Source: Micromonospora citrea
GTDB taxonomy: Bacteria > Actinomycetota > Actinomycetes > Mycobacteriales > Micromonosporaceae
Reading direction: 5' to 3'
Length of the DNA: 64,000 bases
Assembly: GCF_900090315.1 (NCBI RefSeq)
Contig: NZ_FMHZ01000002.1
Location: forward strand, 2,892,501-2,956,500
Part shown: in pieces, positions 28,406 to 37,181 of the stretch
Layout: each line of letters starts with the position of its first letter
Position numbering within the stretch: position 1 is the first letter of the stretch
Notes under the pieces: generated by a model
Told to the model about the DNA's origin: nothing
Databases searched by the model: none
The model's input: the letters and a program-made list of their open reading frames with translations, nothing else
Translations under genes and position numbers: made by a program

Positions 28406-28766
28406 TCGTCTGACCGATTCGGCCCGGGCCCGGCTCGCGCCCGCCCGACCGTAGGCGCCGCTCGGGACCCACCCGGCCCGACCCGCGCCCGCCCGACGGC
28501 AGGCCCCTGGGCTCGGCCGCACGTCACCGTGTGACGAGCGGCATCCGTACGCCGGAATCGCGCTGCCCCCGGCGCCGTTGCATCTCATCGTGCGGCCGGA
28601 ACCCCGGCCGTGGGCCCGGAATGACGGCGAAGCAGGGCCGTTGGATCCCTGGTACGCCGGCGGACCGACGCGGTCCGGGCCGTCGAATCCCCTCCAGGCG
28701 AGCGCCTTTCCCGGTGCTTGCGCCTCCGGCCCCCGGAGGCGTCAAACCCCCGATTGGAGCCCGACC
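28406..28766. other. Non-coding stretch upstream of secreted peptidase gene
   Basis: 361 nt. It contains two copies of GCGCCCGCCCGAC (near 28438 and 28486) and a hairpin just before the peptidase gene. No riboswitch consensus that I recognise; in particular it does not match the ydaO (c-di-AMP) pattern found before some actinomycete wall hydrolases. Confidence 0.45.
28721..28741 (+). promoter_or_regulatory. Leader hairpin before the C39-like peptidase gene
   Basis: Nine-bp perfect stem CGCCTCCGG/CCGGAGGCG with a 3-nt loop, 25 nt before the ATG and just upstream of the TTGGAG ribosome site. It could attenuate transcription or affect translation. Confidence 0.4.
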
Positions 28767-29471
28767 ATGAAGCCGATCATTCACAGGAGCGGTCTCTCCG
28801 TCGCCGGCCTGCTGGTGGCCGGCGGATGCATCGCCGGACCGGCGGTGGCCGCCCAGGCCGCGCCGGTGACGACTGCCCCGGTGGCCTCGGTGCACACCGA
28901 CAAGGGCGGGCGGGCGGACCAGGCCGACAAGGGCGGCCGCCACGACAAGGACCGTCGCGCCGGCAGGCGGGCCGAGCGCATGGTGGGCATCGAGTACCAG
29001 GCGCAGCCCAACTTCTACTACTGCGGCCCGGCGGCCACCCGGATCGCCCTGTCGGCGCAGGGCAAGGCGCTGCCCCAGGACGAGGTCGCGAAGATGCTGG
29101 GCACCACCGAGGCCGGCACCGACTCGGCCCTGGACACCACCCGGGTGCTCAACGAACTGACCGGCGGCCGGTACCGGACGACCGAGATCCCGGGCCCGGC
29201 GGCCAAGCCGGAGGAGGTCGACCGGCTGCGCGCCGACGTGATCGCCGCCCTGGACGAGGGCCGGCCGGTGGTGGCCAACGTCAAGGGCACCGCGGTCGAC
29301 ACCGACGGCCACCCGCAGTCGTACGAGGGCGGGCACTACCTGACCCTGGTGGGCTACCGGGACGGCGGCGACCTGATCCGGATCGCCGACCCGGCCTCCC
29401 CGGAGGGCGAGTACTGGATGACCCTGGAGAAGGTCGCCAACTGGATCGCCGAGCGCGGCTACTCGTCCTGA
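28767..29471 (+). CDS. Secreted C39-like papain-fold peptidase
   Basis: 234 residues with a signal peptide (MKPIIHRSGLSVAGLLVAGG...AAQAAP), a charged linker (GGRADQADKGGRHDKDRRAG) and a C39/papain-like domain: catalytic Cys in QPNFYYCGPAATRIAL, His in YEGGHYLTLVGY, and Asp in RIADPAS. Secreted actinomycete C39-like proteins are of largely unknown substrate. The ATG at 28767 is chosen because the signal peptide begins there and TTGGAG lies nine nt upstream. A strong hairpin follows the stop. Confidence 0.87.
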   Translation: MKPIIHRSGLSVAGLLVAGGCIAGPAVAAQAAPVTTAPVASVHTDKGGRADQADKGGRHDKDRRAGRRAERMVGIEYQAQPNFYYCGPAATRIALSAQGKALPQDEVAKMLGTTEAGTDSALDTTRVLNELTGGRYRTTEIPGPAAKPEEVDRLRADVIAALDEGRPVVANVKGTAVDTDGHPQSYEGGHYLTLVGYRDGGDLIRIADPASPEGEYWMTLEKVANWIAERGYSS

Positions 29472-29486
29472 CCCGACGCACCTCCC

Positions 29487-29521
29487 GCGGGCCGGTCCCC
29501 TCAGGTCGGGGGCCGGCCCGC
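29487..29521 (+). terminator. Hairpin terminator after the peptidase gene
   Basis: 14-bp stem with one G-T pair (GCGGGCCGGTCCCC against GGGGGCCGGCCCGC), 7-nt loop, 15 nt after the stop codon. Confidence 0.6.
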
Positions 29522-29714
29522 GCGCGTCCCGCCCCCGCGACCGGAGCGCCGACGCTGTGGGACGTCGGCTTCGCACCGCCTGCGGACGCACGAGGCCGTC
29601 GCGGGGACGGCGGCCACGGCCAGCAGCGCCGTGACCGCCGTCGCGCGGGCGCCGCGAGCGGCGAAAATGGAGTCGCCCGGCCGGTCCGCCCTCGCCCATG
29701 ATCGGCTGGTGAAG

Positions 29715-30599
29715 ATGCACGCCGACCAGATCGACGTCCCGGTTGACGTCGTCACCGCGCTGGTGGCCGACCAGTTTCCCCGGTGGCGCGGCCTTCCGGT
29801 GCGCCCGATCGCCTCGCACGGCACCGTGAGCGCCCTGTTCCGCCTCGGCGAGGACATCGTCCTCCGGTTTCCGCTGCGACCCAGCCTCGACCCGGAACTC
29901 CTCGACGACCTGCGGCGCGAGCAGGAGAGCGCGCGCCGCGTCGCCGCGCACGTTCCCCTCCAGGTTCCCGAACCGCTGGCCCTTGGCGAGCCGGGCGAGG
30001 GCTACCCGGGGCCCTGGACGGCGTACCGCTGGATCCCCGGCGAGGTCGTGAGCGCCCGCAGCATCGGCGACCCGGTCGGCTTCGCCCGTGACCTCGCCGG
30101 CTTCGTCCGCGCGCTGCACGGCATCGACACCGGCGGCCGGGCGTGGAACGGGCGTACCCGGGGCGGCCCGCTGCCCACCCGGGACGACTACGTCCGTCGC
30201 TGCCTGGCGAAGAGCGGTCACCTCGTCGACACTTCCCGGCTCGCCCGCGTCTGGCAGGAGTGCCGGGACGCGCCCCCGCACGACGGGCCGGACGTCTGGA
30301 TCCACGCCGATCTGATGCCCGGCAACCTGCTGGTCCGCGACGGGCGGCTGGCCGCGGTCATCGACCTCGAAACGGTCTGCGTCGGCGACCCGGCGGTCGA
30401 CCTCATGCCGGCGTGGAACCTGTTGCCGTCCCAGGGGCGGGAGAGCTACCGCCAGGCGCTGGGGGTCGACGACGTTACCTGGGCGCGCGGGCGCGGCTGG
30501 GCCCTCGTCCAGGCAATCGGCGCCCTCTTCTACTACGTCGACACCAATCCCGTCATGGCCGACACCGCCCGCCACACCCTGAACGCCGTCCTGTCCTGA
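29715..30599 (+). CDS. Aminoglycoside phosphotransferase (APH)-family kinase
   Basis: A 294-residue protein kinase-like phosphotransferase. The catalytic loop HADLMPGNLLV and the metal-binding VIDLETVCVGDPAVDLMPAW segment are intact (Asp in each). The nucleotide-binding lobe has LFRLGEDIVLRFP. This subfamily includes aminoglycoside and macrolide kinases and many housekeeping small-molecule kinases; a resistance role cannot be inferred. Start at ATG 29715, with a GTG six bases earlier as an alternative; the frame extends upstream without similarity. Confidence 0.85.
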   Translation: MHADQIDVPVDVVTALVADQFPRWRGLPVRPIASHGTVSALFRLGEDIVLRFPLRPSLDPELLDDLRREQESARRVAAHVPLQVPEPLALGEPGEGYPGPWTAYRWIPGEVVSARSIGDPVGFARDLAGFVRALHGIDTGGRAWNGRTRGGPLPTRDDYVRRCLAKSGHLVDTSRLARVWQECRDAPPHDGPDVWIHADLMPGNLLVRDGRLAAVIDLETVCVGDPAVDLMPAWNLLPSQGRESYRQALGVDDVTWARGRGWALVQAIGALFYYVDTNPVMADTARHTLNAVLS

Positions 30600-30762
30600 C
30601 GCCAACGACGGGGCCGCTCGGGCCGGCACAGCAGGGGCAGGGGCCGCCACCACGGGTCCGTGGCGCGGCGGGAACGACCTCGGCGGCCGGTGGGTTCGGT
30701 CGGTGGCTCGGGGGTACCAGCAGCTCAGAGCCGACCGTTCCGCAATCGGTAAGGGGCAGACA

Positions 30763-31365
30763 ATGACCGACACCCACCACGCCGTCGGTCAGGACGTCGT
30801 CGACGTCCTGACCGCGGACCACCGCGAGGTCGAGGCGCTCTTCGTGGAGCTGGAGAGCCGGCAGGGCACCCCCGAGCACCGCCGGCAACTGGCCGACGTC
30901 ATGATCGCCGAGCTGATCCGCCACGCCGTCGCCGAGGAGATGTACGTCTATCCGACCGCCCGCAAGGCGCTGCCGGACGGCGACCAGATCGCCGAGCACG
31001 AGATCTCCGAGCACGCCGACGCGGAGCGGACGCTGAAGGAGCTGGAGTCGCTCGACCCGTCCGAGCCGCGCTTCGACGAGGTGCTGGCACACCTGACCAG
31101 GACGATCCGGCACCACGTGCAGGACGAGGAGTCGGACCTCTTCCCCCGGCTGCGGGCCGCGGTCGCCCGCGAGGAGATGGTCGAGCTGGCAGGGAGGGTG
31201 GAGGCGGCGAAGAAGTCGGCCCCGACCCGGCCGCACCCTGCCGCGCCGGACCGTCCGCCGGTCAACAAGCTGCTCAACCCGGGCGCGGGCCTGGTGGACC
31301 GGATGCGGGACGCGCTCACCGGTCGTCCCACGTCGACCGCGGAGCTGCGCGAGAAGCAGCGCTGA
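30763..31365 (+). CDS. Hemerythrin HHE-domain protein
   Basis: 200 residues. The four-helix diiron site residues appear in order: TADHREVE, LIRHAVAEEMYVYP, EHEISEHADAERTL and IRHHVQDEESDLFP. A basic, Pro-rich C-terminal extension (about residues 150-200) has no recognised domain. Probable oxygen, redox or iron-related sensor or store in the cytoplasm. AAGGGG lies seven nt upstream of the ATG. It is convergent with an AsnC gene across a bidirectional terminator. Confidence 0.88.
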   Translation: MTDTHHAVGQDVVDVLTADHREVEALFVELESRQGTPEHRRQLADVMIAELIRHAVAEEMYVYPTARKALPDGDQIAEHEISEHADAERTLKELESLDPSEPRFDEVLAHLTRTIRHHVQDEESDLFPRLRAAVAREEMVELAGRVEAAKKSAPTRPHPAAPDRPPVNKLLNPGAGLVDRMRDALTGRPTSTAELREKQR

Positions 31366-31380
31366 CCGCGTCGGGCCGTT

Positions 31381-31414
31381 CGGTGGCCACGCCCCGCCCG
31401 GGGCGTGGCCACCG
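31381..31414. terminator. Bidirectional terminator between hemerythrin and AsnC genes
   Basis: Perfect 15-bp stem CGGTGGCCACGCCCC with a 4-nt loop, located between convergent gene ends. Confidence 0.75.
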
Positions 31415-31419
31415 GCGTC

Positions 31420-31869
31420 TCACTCGCCGAGCGGATCCGGCGGGCGGTCGAAGAACGTCTCCAGCACCACGATGGTCCGGGTGCCGGTGACGCCCTCGAC
31501 CTGGAACAGTCGCCGCAGGCTGGCCTGGAGTTGCTCGGGCGACCCCGCCCTGATCTTGACCAGCAGCGAGGCCGGCCCGGCCACCACGTGCGCCTCCTCG
31601 ACCTCCGGCAGCGCGGCGAGCGCCTCGTGGGTGGGGCGGTCCCCCATCCAGGCGTTCGCCTCGATCATCACGAAGGCGAGCACGCCGCGGCCCACGGCGG
31701 CGGGGTCGACGTCCACCGTGGTCCGCCGGATCACCCCCTGCTCGCGCAGCTTCCGTACCCGCTCGTGGACGGCGCCGGTCGACAACCCGACCGCGGCGGC
31801 GAGGGCCGCGTACGGCTGGGCGGCGTCCCGTTGCAGCTCCGCCAGCAGCCTCCGGTCGATGTCGTCCAC
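31420..31869 (-). CDS. Lrp/AsnC family transcriptional regulator
   Basis: 149 residues: N-terminal AsnC helix-turn-helix (VDDIDRRLLAELQRDA..., AVGLSTGAVHERVRKLREQG) and a C-terminal RAM-type ligand-binding domain (LAFVMIEANAW; ALPEVEEAHVVAGPASLLVKI). A GTG at 31869 is chosen with GGAGG six nt upstream; another GTG at 31875 is adjacent to the same site. It is divergent from the SMP-30 gene, with a palindrome between them, so it probably controls that gene and itself. Confidence 0.9.
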   Translation of the reverse strand: MDDIDRRLLAELQRDAAQPYAALAAAVGLSTGAVHERVRKLREQGVIRRTTVDVDPAAVGRGVLAFVMIEANAWMGDRPTHEALAALPEVEEAHVVAGPASLLVKIRAGSPEQLQASLRRLFQVEGVTGTRTIVVLETFFDRPPDPLGE

Positions 31870-31912
31870 ACTCACCCTCCGAACCTCATTCTGTAGATCA
31901 CATCTGTCACTG

Positions 31913-31928
31913 ACTGCCATTCGGCAGT
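31913..31928. promoter_or_regulatory. Palindromic operator candidate in the AsnC/SMP-30 divergent promoter
   Basis: ACTGCCATTCGGCAGT, a perfect 6-4-6 inverted repeat. It sits next to a TAGCGT -10-like hexamer (31931-31936) that reads toward the SMP-30 gene. Confidence 0.5.
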
Positions 31929-31966
31929 GTTAGCGTACAACCGAACAGCAGTCGGGAGGGTGTCTG

Positions 31967-32872
31967 ATGATCGATCGGGTTAAGGCTCACTTCGAGGCCC
32001 TTGACGAGCGGTTCCGCCGGGTCAACGGCGACGAGTGGGTCGAGCGGCTCTACACCGGGGGCCGCTGGCTGGAGGGTCCGGCATACTTCCCCGCCGGGCG
32101 CTACCTGGTGTTCAGCGACATCCCCAACGACCGGCTACTGCGCTGGGACGAGACCACCGGGGCGGTCGGCGTGTTCCGGCAGCCGGCCGGCTACGCCAAC
32201 GGGCACACCGTCGACCGGCGCGGGCGGCTGGTGAGCTGCGAGCAGGGCAACCGGCGGGTCACCCGCACGGAGGCCGACGGCACCGACACCGTACTCGCGG
32301 AGCGCTACCGGGGGCAGCGCCTGAACAGCCCCAACGACGTGGTCGAGCACTCCGACGGCTCGATCTGGTTCACGGATCCGAGCTTCGGCATCGACAGCGA
32401 CTACGAGGGACATCGCGCCGAGAGCGAGATCGGCGGCAACCACGTCTACCGGGTCGACCCGCACGACGGCGAGGTACGCCTGGTCGCCGACGACTTCGGC
32501 CAGCCGAACGGGCTCGCGTTCGACGCCGACGAGTCGACGCTCTACGTGGCCGACACCCGACACCGGCACCTGCGGCGCTTCCGCGTCGGGGCGGACGCCA
32601 CCCTGCGCGGCGGCGAGGTGTTCGCCGAGTGCGACGCGGGCAGCTTCGACGGCGTACGCCTCGACTCGGCCGGCCGGATCTGGACCGCCGCATACGACGG
32701 GCTGCACTGCTTCGACCCGGACGGCACGCTGCTGGGCAAGCTGCGCCTGCCCGAGGTGGTCGCCAACTTCACGTTCGGCGGGCCGAAGCGCAACCACCTG
32801 TTCGTCTGCGCGTCCAGTTCGCTCTACGCCCTGCGCGTCAACATCAACGGAGTTCGTTACCCCGGCCAGTGA
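31967..32872 (+). CDS. SMP-30/gluconolactonase-like beta-propeller hydrolase
   Basis: 301 residues of SMP-30/gluconolactonase/LRE family. The metal-site elements appear in order: EGPAYFPAGRYLVFSDIPN (Glu), RLNSPNDVVEHSDGSIWFTDP (Asn), QPNGLAFDADESTLYVADT (Asn) and CDAGSFDGVRLDSAGRIW (Asp). Likely lactonase acting on a sugar or related lactone in the cytoplasm. ATG at 31967 with GGGAGGGTG upstream. Divergent from the AsnC regulator. Confidence 0.9.
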   Translation: MIDRVKAHFEALDERFRRVNGDEWVERLYTGGRWLEGPAYFPAGRYLVFSDIPNDRLLRWDETTGAVGVFRQPAGYANGHTVDRRGRLVSCEQGNRRVTRTEADGTDTVLAERYRGQRLNSPNDVVEHSDGSIWFTDPSFGIDSDYEGHRAESEIGGNHVYRVDPHDGEVRLVADDFGQPNGLAFDADESTLYVADTRHRHLRRFRVGADATLRGGEVFAECDAGSFDGVRLDSAGRIWTAAYDGLHCFDPDGTLLGKLRLPEVVANFTFGGPKRNHLFVCASSSLYALRVNINGVRYPGQ

Positions 32873-32878
32873 CCGGGT

Positions 32879-32908
32879 GGGCGTGCCGGCGCGACGGCCG
32901 GCACGCCC
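32879..32908. terminator. Bidirectional terminator between SMP-30 and ferredoxin genes
   Basis: Perfect 12-bp stem GGGCGTGCCGGC with a 6-nt loop, between convergent gene ends. Confidence 0.7.
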
Positions 32909-32915
32909 GGCCCGC

Positions 32916-33152
32916 TCACGGCTCCGGGGCGATCCGGCGCAGGCCGTCCACCTCGGACACGACGACCGCCTCCACCGGGCACGAGTCCGCGGCGTCCACC
33001 AGCACCTCGTCGGGCGCCACCCGCTCGGCCAGCGGACGCGACACCCCGTCCACCAGCACGAAGTGCCCCGGCGCGGTGCCCGCGCAGATCCCCGACCCGA
33101 TGCACCGGGCCCGGTCCACCCGCACCCGCCACTGCTCCGTCGGCCCGCTCAC
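32916..33152 (-). CDS. [3Fe-4S] ferredoxin, P450 redox partner
   Basis: A 78-residue ferredoxin with three cluster cysteines (RCIGSGICAG... and SCPVEAVVV), the actinomycete P450-type 3Fe-4S arrangement in which the fourth cysteine is replaced. GTG start four nt after the upstream P450 stop, so the two genes are co-transcribed and this is very probably the electron donor of that P450. Confidence 0.9.
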   Translation of the reverse strand: MSGPTEQWRVRVDRARCIGSGICAGTAPGHFVLVDGVSRPLAERVAPDEVLVDAADSCPVEAVVVSEVDGLRRIAPEP

Positions 33153-33156
33153 CGGG

Positions 33157-34362
33157 TCACCAGCTCACCGGCATGGCAACGAGGCCGCGCACCAGCAGGC
33201 CGCTCTTCCAGGTCAGCTCGGCCTCGTCGACGGCCAGGCGCAGGCCGGGGGTGCGGTCGATCAGGGTCTCCAGGACGACCTGGAGCTCCATCCGGGCGAG
33301 CTGCGCGCCGATGCAGTGGTGCACCCCGTGCCCGAAGCCGAGGTGCGGGTTGGCCTGCCGGGTCAGGTCGAGCCGGTCCGGCTCGGCGAAGACCGTCTCG
33401 TCGCGGTTCGCCGACGGGATCGAGACGATCACCGGCTCGCCGGCCCGCACCAGCACGCCGCCGAGCTCGACGTCCTCCAGCGCGTAGCGGGCGAAGGCCG
33501 AGGACGCGCCGAGCGGGACGAAGCGCATCAGCTCCTCGACGGCGCCCGGCACCAGCGCCGGCTCCGCCCGCAGCCGGTCCCACTCGTCGGGGTGGGTGAG
33601 CAGCACGTACACGAAGTTGGGGATCTGGGTGACGGTGGTCTCGTGGCCGGCGGCGAGCAGCCCGGCGGCCAGCCGCACGACCTCCTCCTCCGCGAGCCGG
33701 TCGTCCGCGTCGCGGGCCCGGACCATCGCGCCGAGCAGATCGTCGGTGGGCTCGTGGCGCCGCCGCGCGATCAGCTCGCCCATGTACGCGAACAGGTTGT
33801 CGATGTACTGCTGGGCCACCTCCGGACTGAGGGAGGTGGTCGACACGATAGCCTCGGACCAGGTGTGGAAGCGGTCCTGGTCGGTCACGGGCACACCGAG
33901 CAGGTCGCAGATGACCCGGATCGGCAGCGGGGTGGCCAGATGCTCCACCAGGTCGGCGGGTGGGCCGGCGGCGAGCATCCCGTCGACCAGCTCGTCGGCC
34001 ACCTTCCGGGTACGGGGACGCAGCGCCTCCACCCGCCGGGCGGTGAACGCCTTCGCCACCAGCCGGCGCAACCGGGTGTGCTCGGGCGGGTCCATGGACA
34101 GGATGCCGGTGTCCTGCTGCCGTGCCCAGTTGCGGGGCTCGTCGCGACCCACGGAGGCGGCGCGGCTGAACCGGGGGTCGCCGAGCACGGTCCGGACGTC
34201 GGCGTGCCGGGTGGCGAGCCAGGCCGGCTCCCCGAAGGGCATCCGGATCCGGCTGAGCGGTTCGTCCCGGCGCAGCCGGGCGTAGCGCGGGTCGAGGTTG
34301 AGCCGGTCGGGCTCGCTGAACGGATAGCGCTGGGGTCGGGTCGTCTCGGGGGCCTCTGTCAC
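33157..34362 (-). CDS. Cytochrome P450 (CYP107/105-like)
   Basis: 401-residue soluble bacterial P450. The I-helix is canonical (AAGLLAAGHETTVTQI), the K-helix is EELMRF rather than the usual ExxR spacing read as VEELMRFVPLG, and the heme loop is FGHGVHHCIGAQLAR with Cys350 as ligand. Substrate unknown. GTG start with GAGAGGAAG upstream. It is the first gene of a pair with its ferredoxin; no other biosynthetic gene adjoins it. Confidence 0.92.
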   Translation of the reverse strand: MTEAPETTRPQRYPFSEPDRLNLDPRYARLRRDEPLSRIRMPFGEPAWLATRHADVRTVLGDPRFSRAASVGRDEPRNWARQQDTGILSMDPPEHTRLRRLVAKAFTARRVEALRPRTRKVADELVDGMLAAGPPADLVEHLATPLPIRVICDLLGVPVTDQDRFHTWSEAIVSTTSLSPEVAQQYIDNLFAYMGELIARRRHEPTDDLLGAMVRARDADDRLAEEEVVRLAAGLLAAGHETTVTQIPNFVYVLLTHPDEWDRLRAEPALVPGAVEELMRFVPLGASSAFARYALEDVELGGVLVRAGEPVIVSIPSANRDETVFAEPDRLDLTRQANPHLGFGHGVHHCIGAQLARMELQVVLETLIDRTPGLRLAVDEAELTWKSGLLVRGLVAMPVSW

Positions 34363-34556
34363 CGATCGACTTCCTCTCGTCGCGGCGTCCGAGGGGGACG
34401 CCGGTCCGGTCGGGGGCTGACTCCACGAAGAGTCATGTTCCGACTGCGGATGGTAGCGAGATTCGTCGATCGTTGGCTAGCGGCGACGGCCGATCGTCCT
34501 GACCAGACGCTCCCGGGCCGCCGGCGGTGCGGCGACCCGGGAGGGGTACGACGGGG

Positions 34557-34739
34557 TCAGCGGACCTGGTCGCCCTCACCCGTACGGGCCTGGGCCTGGT
34601 CGACGCCCCTGTCGATCTGCTCGTCGTACCTGCCGCCGGTGCGCTGGTCGGCCATGTCGCCGCCCTTCTCCAGACCCTGGTCGACCTGCTTGTCGTGCTT
34701 GTCGGCGAAGTCCTTGGCCTTGTCCATGAAGTCGCTCAT
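34557..34739 (-). CDS. MT0933-like antitoxin family protein
   Basis: A 60-residue highly charged helical protein: MSDFMDKAKDFADKHDKQVD, then GLEKGGDMADQRTGGRYDEQ. This is the pattern of the actinobacterial MT0933/Rv0909-type antitoxin family. Start at 34739 with GGAGGA upstream. No cognate toxin gene is adjacent, so the antitoxin role is by family only; many relatives are solitary stress-linked proteins. Confidence 0.8.
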   Translation of the reverse strand: MSDFMDKAKDFADKHDKQVDQGLEKGGDMADQRTGGRYDEQIDRGVDQAQARTGEGDQVR

Positions 34740-34941
34740 CGGGTCCTCCTCGAATCGGGGTTCGGTCTCAGCCTTCCCTTGCGGTCCGGGCGCAAACTCC
34801 CGACGGGACGGACCCCCGGCAGGGAGGGCGGGAACGCCCAGTCGGCGTTCACCCACGTCCGAGGGATCTAGCGTGAGGGGACGCGGGTGTCGCGGGGACG
34901 CCGGCCGGGTACCGACTCGCCGGAGATCGAGGAGGACCGAC

Positions 34942-36063
34942 GTGGTCGCAGACGGTGCCGGGCGTACGCCCGAAGGGACGACGGACCGGGGGGCGGGGCC
35001 CCGGCAGACCTGGGCGGCGCTGCCCTGGCTGGTCCGCTCGGCCGTGGTGTGGAGCGCCTGCCTGGTGATGGTCGTCGCCGGGCTCTACCTGCTGGGGAAG
35101 ATCGCGGTGCTGCTCGCGCCGCTGGCCATCGCGCTGGCCGCCACGGTCTTCCTCACCGCGCTGCTCGATCCGGTGCAGCTCGCGCTGCGCCGGCTCCGCC
35201 TGCCCGCCTCGCTGGCCGCCCTGCTCACCGTGCTGCTGCTGCTCGGCGTGCTGTTCGGGGTCGGCGCCCTGGTCTGGAACCTGACCGCGGGCCAGTTCAG
35301 CGAGCTGAGCCAGGAGCTGACCCAGGGCCTGCGGCGGACCCGCGAGTTCGTCACCTCCACGCTGCCGGTCAGCGACCAGCAGCTCGACCGCCTGCTCGAC
35401 CAGGCCCGACAGGGCTTAGGGCAGGGCTCGGTCGACCCGGTGTCGGGGGCCCGGACGGCCGCCGAGGTGCTCGGCTCGGCGCTGCTCGCGCTCGTGCTGC
35501 TGTTCTTCCTGCTCAAGGACGGCCGGTCGATGTGGCGCTGGACGCTGTCCCGGGCGACCGGCCCGAACCGCTCGGTGACGGCGGAGGCGGGTCGGGTCGG
35601 CTGGCGGACGCTGGGCGCGTACAGCCGGGGCACGATGATGATCGCCGCGATCGACGCGATCGGCATCGGCCTGGCCCTGGTGCTGCTCCGGGTGCCGCTG
35701 GCCTTCCCGCTGGCGCTGATCACCTTCTTCGGCGGCTTCATCCCGATCATCGGGGCGACCGTGGCCGGGGCGGTCGCGGTGCTGGTGGCGCTCGCGGCGA
35801 AGGGGCCGGTCACCGCGCTGCTCGTCCTCGCCGCCGTGATCGCCGTGCAGCAGATCGAGGGCAACCTGCTGGAGCCGCTGATCATGAAGCGTCAGGTGCG
35901 CCTGCATCCGGCGGTGATCCTGGTGGCGGTCACCGCCGGCACGCTGGTCGCCGGGATCGCCGGCGCCTTCGTCGCGGTGCCGATCACCGCCGTCGTCTGG
36001 CGCGTCATCGACACCGTGCAACAACACCGCCAACCCCGCACCCCAGCTCCGGATCCCCGTTGA
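34942..36063 (+). CDS. AI-2E family transporter
   Basis: 373 residues with about eight membrane spans in the AI-2E/PerM order: two N-terminal spans, a cytoplasmic region (SELSQELTQGLRRTREFVTST), then spans with LVLLFFLLKDGRSMWRW, a FFGGFIPIIGATVAGAVAVLVAL element and QQIEGNLLEPLIMKRQVRLHP, both typical of the family. Substrate unknown; the autoinducer name is historical. GTG start at 34942 with GAGGAGG eight nt upstream; a TAGCGT hexamer lies further up at 34869-34874. Confidence 0.9.
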   Translation: MVADGAGRTPEGTTDRGAGPRQTWAALPWLVRSAVVWSACLVMVVAGLYLLGKIAVLLAPLAIALAATVFLTALLDPVQLALRRLRLPASLAALLTVLLLLGVLFGVGALVWNLTAGQFSELSQELTQGLRRTREFVTSTLPVSDQQLDRLLDQARQGLGQGSVDPVSGARTAAEVLGSALLALVLLFFLLKDGRSMWRWTLSRATGPNRSVTAEAGRVGWRTLGAYSRGTMMIAAIDAIGIGLALVLLRVPLAFPLALITFFGGFIPIIGATVAGAVAVLVALAAKGPVTALLVLAAVIAVQQIEGNLLEPLIMKRQVRLHPAVILVAVTAGTLVAGIAGAFVAVPITAVVWRVIDTVQQHRQPRTPAPDPR

Positions 36064-36142
36064 TCATCGGTTGGCGATTCGGTGGGTCTCTGCCGCTGTC
36101 GCCAACCTCATGGTCGACCCCGCGCGCCGGGCGGGCCGAGAG

Positions 36143-36796
36143 TCAGCGGGTCAGGTGGGTGGTGAACCAGTCGGCGGCGCTGTGGGCCACCTGTTCCAGG
36201 GTGCCGGGCTCCTCGAAGAGGTGGGTCGCCCCCGGGATCACCGTCAGCTCGGCCGTGTCCGGCAGCGCCTCCTGCGCCTGCTCGTTGAGGGTGATCACCT
36301 GCTCGTCGAGGCCGCCGACCAGCAGCAGCGTCGGGGCGCGCACCTGGCCGAGGGCCGCGCCGGCCAGGTCGGGACGACCGCCCCGGGAGACCACCGCGCC
36401 GACGAGGTCGGGCCGGGCCGCCGCCGCCACCAGGGCGGCGGCGGCCCCGGTGCTGGCCCCGAACAGCCCGATCGGCACCGTGCCGAAGGGCCGCTCGGCC
36501 GCCAGCCAGTCCACGATCGCCGCGAGCCGGCCGGCGAGCAGGCCGATGTCGAAGCGCAGCTCGGCGGTACGCGCGTCCACCCGGTCCTCCGCCGGGGTCA
36601 GCAGGTCGACCAGCACCGTGCCCAGGGCGCTGCGGTTGAGCACGTGCGCCACGGCCGTGTTGCGCGGGCTGTGCCGGGAGCTGCCGCTGCCGTGCGCGAA
36701 GAGCACCACGCCGGTCGGCTCGGCCGGGACCAGCAGGTCGGCCGGGAGTTCGGCCTCCCCCGCCGGGATCGTCACCTCGCTGCTGCGCACGTCCAT
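36143..36796 (-). CDS. Alpha/beta hydrolase of the dienelactone hydrolase type
   Basis: 217 residues. Nucleophile elbow GLFGASTGAAA (Ser), Asp in LLVGGLDEQVI and His in PGATHLFEEPG complete the triad; LFAHGSGSSRHSPRN forms the oxyanion region. Small cytoplasmic hydrolases of this group often sit next to phosphoribosyltransferase domains; none is present here. ATG at 36796 with GGAGGCGG directly upstream. Substrate unknown. Confidence 0.88.
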   Translation of the reverse strand: MDVRSSEVTIPAGEAELPADLLVPAEPTGVVLFAHGSGSSRHSPRNTAVAHVLNRSALGTVLVDLLTPAEDRVDARTAELRFDIGLLAGRLAAIVDWLAAERPFGTVPIGLFGASTGAAAALVAAAARPDLVGAVVSRGGRPDLAGAALGQVRAPTLLLVGGLDEQVITLNEQAQEALPDTAELTVIPGATHLFEEPGTLEQVAHSAADWFTTHLTR

Positions 36797-36963
36797 CTCC
36801 GCCTCCGTCCCGTACGTCGCTCCCAAGGGCCCGCATACCCGCCCGCCCGGCCGGCAAGCGGGGGCCGTCCGCCCGGCGTTTGTCGCCGGGGGCGTCGGGT
36901 AGGCGGCGGATGACCGCAGGCCGTACCGGCGCAACCGCGCCCCGACGGATCGCGAGGATCGCC

Positions 36964-37140
36964 ATGGCGCAGCAGCGAGAGTCCCGCCAGCAGACCGCCG
37001 AGCGCGAACGGCGCGAACAGGACACCGAACGCGGCCGGGACTGGGCGGACGAGGCGGCCCAGGCGCGCACGGCCGACGACCCGCGGGCGATGGCGCCCCG
37101 GGACGCCGCCGGCCGCCCGTCGCAGGGCAGGCCGCTCTGA
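36964..37140 (+). CDS. Small charged hydrophilic protein
   Basis: 58 residues, rich in Arg, Glu, Gln and Asp (MAQQRESRQQTAERERREQD), probably disordered. ATG with GAGGATC upstream; a strong terminator follows its stop. No family recognised, and coding status is only moderately supported. Confidence 0.5.
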   Translation: MAQQRESRQQTAERERREQDTERGRDWADEAAQARTADDPRAMAPRDAAGRPSQGRPL

Positions 37141-37144
37141 CCAA

Positions 37145-37179
37145 CGCCGCCGGCCCGCCCCACGGGCGGGCCGGCGGCG
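37145..37179. terminator. Bidirectional hairpin terminator
   Basis: Perfect 16-bp stem CGCCGCCGGCCCGCCC with a 3-nt loop, between the small charged-protein gene and the convergent GH65 gene. Confidence 0.75.
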
Positions 37180-37181
37180 CG

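Noticed and set aside
28406..28766. Riboswitch (ydaO/c-di-AMP or other) before the secreted peptidase gene
   Set aside because: No consensus elements could be matched; only a simple 9-bp hairpin is present.
32035..36063. A 1342-codon plus-strand frame that contains the AI-2E gene
   Set aside because: Only its last 374 codons are coding; upstream it runs out of phase through the SMP-30 gene and antisense to the P450 and ferredoxin genes.
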